NCBI GenBank assembly: GCA_910574935.1
Contig: CAJTCU010000006.1
Location: 1-64,000 of the forward strand
Length of the DNA: 64,000 nucleotides
Reading direction: 5' to 3'
DNA from: Oscillospiraceae bacterium
Lineage (GTDB): Bacteria > Bacillota > Clostridia > Oscillospirales > Acutalibacteraceae
Shown in pieces: positions 25,065 to 34,910 of the stretch. Position 1 is the first letter of the stretch. Each line of letters begins with the position of its first letter. The notes under the pieces were generated by a model. The model made no database searches, was not told the DNA's origin, and was given only the letters and a program-made list of their open reading frames with translations. A program made the position numbers and the translations under genes.

Positions 25065-28000
25065 CATCCGAGGGTCGCCAAGGGCAGTCGAGGTTATGAA
25101 TCGCCACAAGCCTGTCCTGCACGTTTGTCCCTGCGCCCATCTTCTGGGTGGAGCCGAGCAGCACCCTCACTTCACCGCTCCGCACCTTGCCGAACAGCTC
25201 CTTTTTCTGTGCATCGGTAGACGCTTCATGGATGAAACGCACCTGCCCGGCGGGGATGCCACGGGCAATCAGCTTCTCTCGGATGTCATCGTAGACATTG
25301 AAAGTGCCGTCATTTTTCGGTGTACTGAGGTCGCAGAACAAGAGCTGCGTCGCCTTGGTGTCGGCGTGTCCCTCCCAGATGCGGTACACATTATCCACGC
25401 AGGCGTTGACCTTACTGTCGGGGTCGTCTGGCAGCATGGGGTCTATCATCCTCTGGTCGAGGGCAAGCTTGCGCCCGTCATTGGTGATTTTCAGCATGTT
25501 GTCGATGTTCGGCTCGACTTTCCTTGCCCTTACTTTCTCGGCTCGCTTGGCAAGCCCTGCCACCATTTCCGTCTGTATCTCGCTGGGCTTGGTCTTGATG
25601 TTGTGGTAGTTGACCTTGGGGACGGGGAGTTTCAGCATATCGGCGGTCTGGATGTCCGCAACTTCACGGAACATCTGCATCAGCTCTGGGAGATTGTAGA
25701 ACTTCGCGAACCTCGTCTTGGCTCGGTAGTTCGTACCCTCTGGGGCAAGCTCCAGAGCCGTGACGGTTTCGCCAAAGGTGGAAGCCCATGCGTCAAAATG
25801 CTGCAAGCCGTTCCTCGCAAGGGTGTCATACTGCAAGTACCTCTGGACGGAGTACATCTCCACCATTGAGTTCGAGATGGGCGTCCCCGTGGCGAAAACC
25901 GTGCCACGGTTGCCCGTTATTTCGTCCAGATAACGGCATTTCATAAAGAGGTCGGAGCTTTTCTGGGCTTCGGTCTGGGCGATGCCGCCCACGTTCCGCA
26001 TCTTGGTGTAGAGGTACAGGTTCTTGTAAAAATGGCTCTCATCTATAAAGAGCCTGTCTACGCCCAACTGCTCAAAGTCAATCACCGTATCCTTTCTTTT
26101 CGTATCGTTGAGCTTCTTTAGCTTGGCTTCGATAGCCTTTCTGGTTTTCATGAGCTGCTTCACCGTGAACTGCTCGCCGTGGGACTTCTGTATCTCGTCA
26201 ATGCCCATCTCTATATCGTCAAGCTGCCGTTGGAGCTGTTCCCTCTGGCGTTCCTCGCTCATCTGGATTTTCTCGAATTGAGAGTGTCCGATAATCACGG
26301 CATCATAATCGCCCGTGGCAATCCTGCCGCAGAACTTCTTGCGGTTGGCGGTCTCAAAATCCTGCTTGGTGGTGACGAGGATATTGGCACTTGGATAGAG
26401 CCGCAGGTACTCGGAAGCCCATTGCCCCACAAGGTGGTTGGGTACGACAAACATGGATTTCTGGCACAAGCCTAACCGCTTGCTTTCCTGTGCGGCGGCT
26501 ACCATCTCAAAGGTCTTGCCTGCCCCTACCTTGTGGGCAAGGAGCGTGTTGCCGCCGTAGAGGATGTGGGCGATGGCATTGACTTGGTGGGGGCGCAGCT
26601 TGATTTCCGGGCTGATGCCCCCAAATGTGATGTGCCGCCCGTCATATTCACGGGGGCGCACGGAGTTAAAGGTATCATTGTAGTAGCGGACAAGGCGGTT
26701 CCTGCGTTCCGGGTCTTTCCATATCCAGTCCCCAAACGCCTGCTTGATGACTTCCTGCTTTGCCTGCGCCGCCGTGGTCTCCTTGGCGTTGAACACTGCC
26801 TTTTTGTTGCCGTGTTCATCGTGAACATAGTCGAAAATGCGGGTGTCCTTTAGGTTTAGGGTGTCCTCGATGATACGGTAGGCACTTGCCCTTTTCGTGC
26901 CGTAGGTGCTGTCCGCCTTGACGTTCCCGAAGTCGGAAGTCTTGTTCTCAATGAACCAGTCGCCGTTGTAGGGGGTGTAGCGCACCCTCAGCCTGCCTGC
27001 GGCATGGCTTGACGGGGTTAAAAGCTCCATCACGAACTGCTGTATATCGGATTCGGGTATCCATGTGGTGCCTAAACGGACGGCGATTTCGGCGGCACTT
27101 AAATCCTTGGGGATGACCTGCCTTAGTGCTTCCACGTTGAGGGACAGGGCAGGGTCGGACTTCGCCGCAATCTCCGCAACTTTCAATTTCTCCCTCACGT
27201 TTCCAGAGAGGTATTCGTCTGCGGCAGCGTACCGTGCAGGCTCGGTATTCGGCACACGGAAGATTACGCCCTGCAATTCCGTGACAATTTCCTCCTGCGT
27301 CCTGCCCGTGAGCTTCGCCATATAGCCAAGGTCAACACGGGCTTTCTCCCCGATGGAGAGTGCCAGGGCTTCGCTTGCGGTCTCCACGGACGTGACCTCC
27401 CGGTGGGGCTTTATCGTCCGCTTGGTGAACATATCCGCCTTGCGCTTGAATTTCCCCTCATCGTCAAGCACCTCAAGGGAGCATAAAAGGAAGTAGCTCT
27501 CATCGGCGGCAAAGGCAAGGTAGTTCCCCCGGCTGTTGATAAGACCGTACTTTTCGGTAAAGGCATCGTACAGACGGTTAAGGTTCTCCTGCTCGGTCTT
27601 TATCATTTCTTCGGGGTAGTCATTGGTCTGGTACTCGATAAGGCGGCGTACACTGTCCCGTATGCCAAGCAAGCCCTTGATGCGGTTCTCCGCCGTCATG
27701 GATGCGCTGGCGGGGGTCATGCGGTCATTCTCCCGAAAATAAATCTTTCCGTCCACAAGGGCATAGGAGAAGTTCCGCACGTTGGGGTCGGCGGGGATGG
27801 ACTTGTCCTGCTCATCGGAAATCTGGTCGATTTCACTTTCATACTCTGGGATTTCGCCGCTTATCCGTTGCATAGCTTCATGCAGAAGCCCGGAGAGGGG
27901 TCTTTCCTTGTCCGCTTTGCAGGCGGCGTCCATGCCGAAGCGTGTGCTTTCCATCTGCATTGTGCCAAGCACCATCTCTGGGTGCTGCACAAAATAGCTG

Positions 28001-31000
28001 TTCATGGTGATGCCGTCGGCATTGGTGTCAAGGTATATCCAGTCTGGCTCGATGTCGATGATGCGGTCACGTTTTTGCAGGATGAGGATGTCGCTTGTGA
28101 CCTCCGTGCCTGCGTTGGCTCGGAACGTGTTGTCTGGCAGACGGATTGCGCCTAACAGCTCGGCTCTCTGGGCGATAAATTTGCGCACCTCTGGGCTTGC
28201 CTTATCCATCGTCCCCTTGGAAGTGATGAACATCACCACGCCGCCCGTGCGTACCTTATCCAGAGCCTTTGCAAAAAAATAGTCGTGGATTAGGAACTTC
28301 TGGGCGTTGTAGCGGCTGTCGTCCACCTTGAACTCCCCGAAAGGCACGTTGCCAAGCACCACGTCAAAGTGGCTGTCTGGGAGCTTGGTGTCCTCAAAGC
28401 CCTCGATGGCGATGCTCGCCCTCTGGTAGAGCTGCCTTGCTATCTTCCCAGAAAGGGGGTCAATCTCCACGCCGTAGAGCCGGCTGTCCGCCATGCTGTC
28501 GGGAAGCAAGCCTAAGAAGTTGCCCACGCCGCAGGACGGCTCCAAGATGTTGCCTTTGGAGAAGCCAAGGCGGTCAAGGGCTTCGTACATTGCCTTAATG
28601 ACAACGGGCGGGGTATAGAACGCCGTCAAGGTGGATTCCATCGCTGCACGGTATTCCTCATCGGAGAGGACGGATTTCAATTCCTTGTACTCATTCGCCC
28701 ATGCCGCATTATTGCTGTCAAACGCCATAGACAGACCGCCCCATCCCACATACTTGGCAAGGGTTTCCTGTTCTTCGGGCGTGGCAAGGCGGCTCTCAAT
28801 CTCCAGTTCGTGCAGGAGACTGACCGCCGCCATGTTGTTTCGGAATTTTTCTTTTGCCCCGCCTACGCCTAAAGCATCGTCCGTGATGCGGTAGTTGTGG
28901 CGGTCTACGGAAAGGGCAGGAGCTTTCGCCGTGGTCGGTGCGGGGGCTTCTGCGTTTCCTTTTTCGGGTGGTAATTCTTTCTGCCCCTGCTCCAAAAGCC
29001 TGCGGACATAGCCGATTTTCTCCACTCGGCTGATAGGGAAGCCCACGCTGTTCTGGAACGTGATGTCACGCAGGGAGACGTCGCCGCTGATTTCCCCGAT
29101 TCTCTCAATGAGGTAGCGGCGGTTGTCGATGGTGAGCTCCGTGCCGATAAGGTCTGAATCATCCTGCTTTGCAGGCTCGGACGGGGCAGGTATTACGCCC
29201 TGCCTGACACGCTCCGCATAGAGCCATTCCTCGGCTTCCTTGTCGGATACGGCTTTCCGCACTTTCAGAAGCCCTGCCGTGGCTGCTTCCTCGGTGGGGT
29301 AGGTCAGCACCCTGCCGTCCGTGTCCGCATAGTATTCCTCTCGGATGTTGTCCCAGATGGCAAAGGCATCTTCGGGGTCTGGGAACGCATCGGAAGTCAT
29401 GATGACCTCAAAGCGTTCCTCTGGCGGCTCGGTCTCGTACTGTGCCGCAATCCTCTCCGCAAAGGCAAGCATTTCATCGACAGCGGATTCTGCATCGGCA
29501 GGAGCTTGTTCAGTGGGAGTTTCTTTAACGGGGGTTTCTTCAGCGGCTTTTGTTTCTTCGGGCTGTGCCTTGTCCTCCGCTTTCCTGTTCCAGTCGGCTT
29601 CGGTAGCCATTATCTCCGTTAGGAGCTTTTCATCCTCTGGGGTCAGCTCGGTATTCTGCATAAGGAATGGGAGCAGCGTGTCATGCCCGAAGCGCAGGTT
29701 TTCTATCTTTTCACGGTAGTAGTCCTCGCCCTGTCTTTTCCACTCTGGGATAAAGGGGCAGTCGGGGGAGAGATAGTAGTCGTAAAAGTTTTTGATGTGG
29801 GCAATCAAGTCGCCCTCGCCGTCCCCGATGTCGAAGCGTCCCTCATAGTGGAATTCCTCGCCGCCTACAACGGCGGTAATCTCAAAGTCGGTCTTTTTAT
29901 ACCACCCCACGCCCTTGCTCTTATCCAGTCTTTCACGGTGCTGCTTTTCGTCCAGAACGCCAAGGAGCTTGTTCCCAAGGGCAAAGCTCAAATCGGTATA
30001 GCGGTCATTGAGCTGTTTATCATAAAAGGCGGGATGCTCGGAGAAGCCGATGGAAAATGTGATGCTGTCGGGTTTTTCCTCGGCGGGAGCTTCCGTTTCC
30101 TTTTCCTCGGCGTTTTCCTTTCCCTCGGCGGGAGACCGTGTTTCCTGCTTCTCGGTGATGACCGTTTTCAGATGGTCGTTCATGGGGTTCTCACGGAGCT
30201 TTTCCTCAAAGTCGGCACGGCTCATTTCCGTGCCAAACAAAGGAAACTCTAGATTCCGCAGGGATACGGCATCTTCGCCTAAGTCGGAAATCTCATATTT
30301 GTCCGCACCGATATACACCACATCGCCCTCATGGTAGAGGTAGCAAAGAGGGTAAAGCTCCGTAAGCTCCTGCGTGAAACTCCACGCATTGCTGCGGCTG
30401 TAGACGCTTGAGGTCTTTCCCTGCACCAGAGCCAGAAAGTCTATGAGCTGCTGCACGGCGGCAGGGTCGGAGAGAGCCTGCTCCATCTGCCCGGTTGTCA
30501 TGTCTCCAAAGTCGGTACGCCCTACATTTTCAAGCAGATTTTTTTCGTAGCCGTCCAAGTCACGGATGAAGTCGGAGAGCCGCAGGGAGAGCGTGTCACG
30601 TTTGTCGGCAGGGGGCAGGTCACGGTGGGCGTCTATGAAACGCTGCCTTGCCGCTTTCCTCTGGCTGTCGATTTCGTACTGCGGGGCAGAGATGCCCTCC
30701 AGATAATCGGCGTAGCGGTCTTTCTCTTTCGGGCTGAAATAGCGGTTGTTCTTTATCAGCTCCCGCAGGCGTTTCTCTGCCTTAGACCAAGTTAAAACCG
30801 TCTCACGGTCTATGGCAAAGCTTTTGCCGCTGAACTCAAAGTGACCGCTTCTCCCGTCTGAAAAATGATAATTGCCGCTTCCCGTGCCGTACTCCCGTTT
30901 CAAGAAGTCGATGTTGCTCTTGCTGTCCTCCTGCTTTTGGAACTGGCGGTAGATGCGGTACTTGCTGTCTTGGAAGCCGCTGCCTTTGGTGAGGATGCTG

Positions 31001-31184
31001 TCAATGTCCTCCTGCGAATAGCTGCCCCCTAAAGACGGAGAAGCAGAGGACTTGCCTGCGGATTCATTCCGCATATCCTCTGCTTCAACCATCATCTCAA
31101 TCTGTTCGTCCACGGTGGGAAGATTCGCCCTCACTTCTTCCTCGGTGGCAATGCTGCGCTGTCCGTCCTCGGCAGGCTCGGATT

Positions 31185-31538
31185 CTACTGGTAAATCAGC
31201 TCGTCCAGAATCATTTCCTCGGCTTGGCTGCGGATGGCGTTCATCGCCTGCACCCACTGCATTGGTGCTTTCTCTTTCAGTTCCTCCGTCATGCCCTGCT
31301 CCTTGGAGAGCTGCTTCGTCAGCAGCTCCAGTCTGGAGAGTGCCGCCTGCTCGGTCTGGTGCAGGTGTGCGTTCAGCCTGCCCGATGTCAGCAGGTTGAG
31401 GAACGTCACCCTCTTGTGCTTCTCCAGATAGTCCCTGTGCATCAAAGCGTACCTGCCAAGCGGAAGCTCTGGCTCTGTCGGTAATGTGAGGTCGGGTATA
31501 AGGTAATCGTCCTGCTTCGTGTAAGTGATTTTGCTCAT
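31185..31538 (-). CDS. tnpV: TnpV-like gene embedded out of frame in the helicase gene
   Basis: A 117-residue TnpV homologue (MSKITYTKQDDYLIPDLTLP...; RVTFLNLLTSGRLNAHLHQT). It has its own strong site, AAAGGAG eight bases before ATG 31538, and a TAA at 31185. It lies wholly inside the helicase frame, which here encodes an Ala/Gly/Arg/Glu-rich linker. Motif similarity to the 124-residue TnpV at 24636 shows this is the meaningful frame. Probably an old insertion tolerated because the host frame stayed open. Confidence 0.75.
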   Translation of the reverse strand: MSKITYTKQDDYLIPDLTLPTEPELPLGRYALMHRDYLEKHKRVTFLNLLTSGRLNAHLHQTEQAALSRLELLTKQLSKEQGMTEELKEKAPMQWVQAMNAIRSQAEEMILDELIYQ

Positions 31539-32420
31539 TGTTCTCGCTCCTTTCGGGTTGTTTCCTGCCACTATCATAGCGAATCTGGTACTGCCGTGCA
31601 AAGGTGCGTTTCTGGTCTTTCTCCGCCATTTGCACATTCCGTATCGTCTGGGAGATTTCACGCAGAGCCATCTCCGCAATGTCGCTTGTGGCGATGCCGA
31701 TGGCGTTGAGGGTCTGGGGCGTATTGAAATTGACGATTGCCCCGAAGTCCTCACGGTCAAAATACTCCGCCGCATCTATGCCGCAGCGGGTCATCAGCAT
31801 ATAGGCTACGCTGTTAGCGGCAAGCTCACGGTACATCACTTCTATATTATAATCGTCAAGCCCCTCCAGAAAGCTCCCCTCGACGTAATCCTTTAGCTGT
31901 GCCGTGTAGTCCTGTAGATTGTCCTCCACGGCGTTCTTTGCCGTCTCCATCAGCACCCCGGCAAGCCCGTCTCTTTCCACTTCGCCAAACCTGTCGGAGA
32001 GCCGTTCCATGACTGCCTGCTCGTACCGCCCGTCCATCTGCCATATGGGGACGGCTCTGCTCCCGTAGTAGCCCTCATGGGTGTCCGACACGTCGAAGTA
32101 GTATTTGAGGGTGTTCCTGCGCCCCTTGGTGTCGAATACGGCGATGCCTTTGCTGTCCTTGTTCACCCACCGCTTAAAGAGCCTGTTCCAGACCTCTATG
32201 GTGGTAACGGCAACAGCATCGGGGCGTTGGGCGTAAATGAGGAGCTGCTCGTCAAAGCGGCACTTGTAATTGCGGCAGGCAGAGGACAGGAAGCCCTGCC
32301 ACGCCTGCGGGTTCCTCGTGACGGTAACGCCCGTCCGCTGATACAGCTCCGTGATGAGCTGGTACTTTGCAGCCATTCTCACACCTCCTTATGGTGAAAT
32401 TTTCTGTTTCCTTTTGTCCC

Positions 32421-32627
32421 TTATTCCATGCCACCGCCCAAAAAGGAGATGACCTTGTTCGCCCTGATGCTCTTTTGCAGGTCGTTGATGAGGGTGATGT
32501 CCGCCACCGTGATGCCCTGCATGGAGAGGATGTCGTCCATCGTCATGGCGGCGATGGCTTTTTCCTCGGTAAAGCCTGCGTCTAAAATCTTGTTCAAGAC
32601 CTTGACGGCTTTCTGGTTTACTGCCAT
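32421..32627 (-). CDS. small helical conserved ICE protein
   Basis: A 68-residue, helix-rich protein (MAVNQKAVKVLNKILDAGFT...) with AAGGAGG upstream of ATG 32627. It starts 14 bases after the gene above and ends 44 bases before the helicase start. The pattern suggests a small UBA-like or HTH-like helical bundle, but I cannot assign a family. Confidence 0.58.
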   Translation of the reverse strand: MAVNQKAVKVLNKILDAGFTEEKAIAAMTMDDILSMQGITVADITLINDLQKSIRANKVISFLGGGME

Positions 32628-32641
32628 AGTTCCATTCCTCC

Positions 32642-33340
32642 TTATCGTTCATGGTCTCTGTGCTTCGGTGCTTTCTTGGGAGACGGCGGTTCTTCGGGCT
32701 TCGGCTCATAGCTGTGTCCGTTCATCTTCATCTTCTCCGCAAATTCGCAGATATGGTAAAGGCTGCTCCCTACCTCGGTGTGGTACTCGTCAATGAAGCG
32801 GCAGGTCTTTTCCGTCTTTTCTCCCCACGCATAGCTGATGATGATTCTGCCGCCGTCTGGGATGCGGAACCTTTCATTATAATGGGGGTCGATGAAGCGG
32901 ATGCCCTGCTGGGCTTTCTGGATGTGACCGTCAAGCCAGTCCTTGACGTAGCAGTAGCAGTAAAAGTTGTAGTCTCCCTTTGTGGGGTTGCAGCGGAGCA
33001 GGAAAGCGTGTTTGTCCGTATCCACACGGAAGCCGTACTCGGTGCAGTAGTTTCCCATAAAGGCGGCATCGGGATTCGCCCTTGCAAACGCCGCCATGTC
33101 ACGGCGGTTGTGCAGAAGCCCCTTGCCCTCACGGAGCGTATTGATAACCTCGTCAAGCTCCGCCTTGAACTCGTCCGTTTTCCACCTGTCCCAGTGGTCG
33201 TCCCATGTGGTGTAAAAACCGTTCCCAGAGCTGTCGAAATCGCCACGCAGATGCCCGATACAGCCCGTCTGCCCTGCAATCTGCGTACTCTGGGAATAGG
33301 TGTATTTCTGTTCGGGCTGTGTCAAAGCTCGTACCTCCAT
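32642..33340 (-). CDS. conserved ICE protein, unknown function
   Basis: A 232-residue soluble protein from ATG 33340, which overlaps the stop of the preceding gene by one base (TGATG). It is rich in aromatic residues (FYTTWDDHWDRW, YNFYCYCYVKDWLDGHI) and has a Lys/Pro-rich tail. No enzymatic motif seen. Conserved gene position between the small C-rich genes and the helicase in this element type; function unknown. Confidence 0.58.
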   Translation of the reverse strand: MEVRALTQPEQKYTYSQSTQIAGQTGCIGHLRGDFDSSGNGFYTTWDDHWDRWKTDEFKAELDEVINTLREGKGLLHNRRDMAAFARANPDAAFMGNYCTEYGFRVDTDKHAFLLRCNPTKGDYNFYCYCYVKDWLDGHIQKAQQGIRFIDPHYNERFRIPDGGRIIISYAWGEKTEKTCRFIDEYHTEVGSSLYHICEFAEKMKMNGHSYEPKPEEPPSPKKAPKHRDHER

Positions 33341-33945
33341 CAGCGTCCCTCCCTGCTCCTTAATTTTTTCTCTTTCTCCTGCGCCTTGATTCTGGCAAGG
33401 GCTTCCTTTGCCCATTGGGGCGTACATTCGGGCTTGATTTCCCCAAGGACATCGTACCTTTCCCACCTGCGATGCTCGCCCGTGGCAAGGCAAGTCCCAA
33501 ACACCGCCTGCCCCCTGCCGCCAGTCGCACCGTTTCCGCCGTCCGCAAGCACAAGCTGATAGGCGGAGTGGCGGTATTCGTAGCGGTTGACCTCGGCATT
33601 GATGACGACAACTTTTCCCACGATGCTGCCGCTTTTGTTGTCGGGGATGCAGTCGTCTATGGTAAACGGCTTCAAATCAAACTTGAACTGCTCCTGCTCG
33701 GCTCTCACAAGCCCTATCTGTTCCTGCACACGCTCCGTGAAAATCTGCATGGCTTCCAGATAGTCATCCGAGCCGACAGCATCCGTCACCCATTCTGCGG
33801 ACAGCGGGTTGTCGTAGGTGCAGTGGCAGACTAAAAAGGGATATTCTGCTTTTTCATCCACGCCGAACACCACTTCCTTTCTGCCGATGTGGATGCTCTG
33901 CGTGACCTCGTAAGAGCTTATCATCCTTTTTTCCTCATTCTCCAT
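33340..33945 (-). CDS. conserved ICE protein, related N-terminally to the gene at 34095
   Basis: A 201-residue protein. Its N-terminus (YEVTQSIHIGRKEVVFG) echoes YEIIESCTIGSTELVIG in the 91-residue protein at 34095, suggesting a shared module. The C-terminal part contains YRHSAYQLVLADGGNGATGG. Its ATG lies inside the end of the Cys-motif gene above (11-base overlap), so translation is coupled. Confidence 0.58.
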   Translation of the reverse strand: MENEEKRMISSYEVTQSIHIGRKEVVFGVDEKAEYPFLVCHCTYDNPLSAEWVTDAVGSDDYLEAMQIFTERVQEQIGLVRAEQEQFKFDLKPFTIDDCIPDNKSGSIVGKVVVINAEVNRYEYRHSAYQLVLADGGNGATGGRGQAVFGTCLATGEHRRWERYDVLGEIKPECTPQWAKEALARIKAQEKEKKLRSREGR

Positions 33946-34111
33946 CGGGATTCTCCTTTCTCTGTTTCTTTTCTCGCTGCCCGTCTAAAATCTTTCGGAT
34001 ACAGACATCGCAGAAGATGGTGTATTTGTCCTTATATCGGGGATAAGGGCAGGTCGTACAGTCGTATTTTTGGGGGCTGCTTTCCGCAGCCTTTTTATCG
34101 CCCACGGTCAT
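33935..34111 (-). CDS. small two-CxxC zinc-finger-like protein
   Basis: A 58-residue product from ATG 34111 with CTTCPYP and FCDVCIRKIL, two CxxC pairs spaced like a zinc ribbon, and a basic tail. It overlaps the preceding gene by 17 bases and the next by 11, fitting a coupled array of small genes. No strong ribosome binding site; expression may depend on re-initiation. Confidence 0.48.
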   Translation of the reverse strand: MTVGDKKAAESSPQKYDCTTCPYPRYKDKYTIFCDVCIRKILDGQREKKQRKENPDGE

Positions 34112-34370
34112 CGCCGTTCCTCTGTTTCGGGGCAGGGGGATTGTTGTAGGGCATACGGCTTTCGGACTGGTATCGCTCATTGAGCTTCTCCCGTGCCGCC
34201 GACAGCTCGTTACAGTAATGCCCCCAGAAATAGTTGTCCCCGCCCTTGCAGTACCAGCACACATAGGGGTTGGGGGCTTTGGGGTTATGCCCGATGACAA
34301 GCTCTGTACTCCCGATGGTACAGCTCTCGATGATTTCATATCCTTGGTTGGAGCGTTTTTCTTTCTCCAT
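34095..34370 (-). CDS. small conserved ICE protein
   Basis: A 91-residue protein (MEKEKRSNQGYEIIES...) with CWYCKGG, a possible metal site, and a Pro/Arg-rich end. GGAGGTCTGATT precedes ATG 34370. Shares its N-terminal module with the 201-residue protein at 33340. Function unknown. Confidence 0.55.
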   Translation of the reverse strand: MEKEKRSNQGYEIIESCTIGSTELVIGHNPKAPNPYVCWYCKGGDNYFWGHYCNELSAAREKLNERYQSESRMPYNNPPAPKQRNGDDRGR

Positions 34371-34384
34371 AATCAGACCTCCGT

Positions 34385-34690
34385 TCAGTCGCTTTTTGCA
34401 TACTTACGGTATGCCTTTTCCCCTCTGGCTCTGAGCTTCTGCATCCGTAGGCTCCCAAGCAGTTCGGGGTGCTTCTCCTGCAATCTGCGCCTTGTCCTGC
34501 TGATGCTCTCAAAGCTCGGCAAGCCCAGATATTTATGCTGTGCCATGACCTCTGCAAAGGGCATCGCCCCTGCGCCTTTCAGACAGGAATTGCAGACCGC
34601 AAGGTAAAGGGTCATATCATCGTTTCTGGCTTCCTCGTCTTTTTCCAGAATCCGTCTGACTTTGCCCTCAATGGTTTTCAGATTGTGCAT
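34385..34690 (-). CDS. conserved helical ICE protein
   Basis: A 101-residue, basic, helical protein from ATG 34690 (GGAGG six bases before). LYLAVCNSCLKGAGAMPFAE and SFESISRTRRRLQEKHPELL suggest a DNA-binding helical domain similar to small phage-type replisome-organiser proteins, but I cannot name the family. It follows the small membrane protein and the adhesin gene. Confidence 0.6.
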   Translation of the reverse strand: MHNLKTIEGKVRRILEKDEEARNDDMTLYLAVCNSCLKGAGAMPFAEVMAQHKYLGLPSFESISRTRRRLQEKHPELLGSLRMQKLRARGEKAYRKYAKSD

Positions 34691-34754
34691 AGCGTACCTC
34701 CATATAAGGGTAAGGGGCGGCATTTTCAGCCGCCCCCGTCCCCGTAAACGTGGA

Positions 34755-34853
34755 TTACTTATTTTTCCTGTGGCGGATGTTGAGCCACAAGGCTCCGCCG
34801 CCGATGAATGCCACAAGCACGATGGCGATGATGGTCTTTGCGTCCATTCTCAT
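34755..34853 (-). CDS. 32-residue single-pass membrane microprotein
   Basis: MRMDAKTIIAIVLVAFIGGG..., one hydrophobic helix and a basic RHRKNK tail, with AAAGGAGG directly upstream of the ATG pair at 34853/34847. It lies between the adhesin and the gene at 34385. The sequence pattern and ribosome binding site support expression. Confidence 0.5.
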   Translation of the reverse strand: MRMDAKTIIAIVLVAFIGGGALWLNIRHRKNK

Positions 34854-34910
34854 AAGACCTCCTTTCCGGTTTCTGACCGCAGGGGCTTCGTGCTGCCCGT
34901 GATTTGGTCA

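Larger units (their letters stand above)
24991..32376 (-). pseudogene. 5-prime part of giant DNA methylase/SNF2-like helicase gene, interrupted
   Basis: A 2461-codon frame from ATG 32376 (AAGGAGG seven bases before). Regions in order: an LtrC/ArdC-like N-terminus, a low-complexity segment (about 280-398) that also encodes tnpV, several charged linkers, a methylase-like domain with LGNVPFGEF (about 1344, NPPY-like), an SNF2-type ATPase with Walker A KVGAGKT (about 1952) and DESH box FIDESHF (about 2110). It is cut at residue ~2437 (PWRPSD), just before motif VI, then reads 24 transposon codons. The missing part is at 12266-13204. Without motif VI, ATPase function is expected to be lost. Confidence 0.9.

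Noticed and set aside
31185-31775. A 196-codon version of the embedded tnpV frame
   Set aside because: The first 79 codons are a shadow of the helicase gene; the ATG at 31538 has a strong ribosome binding site and begins the TnpV homology.
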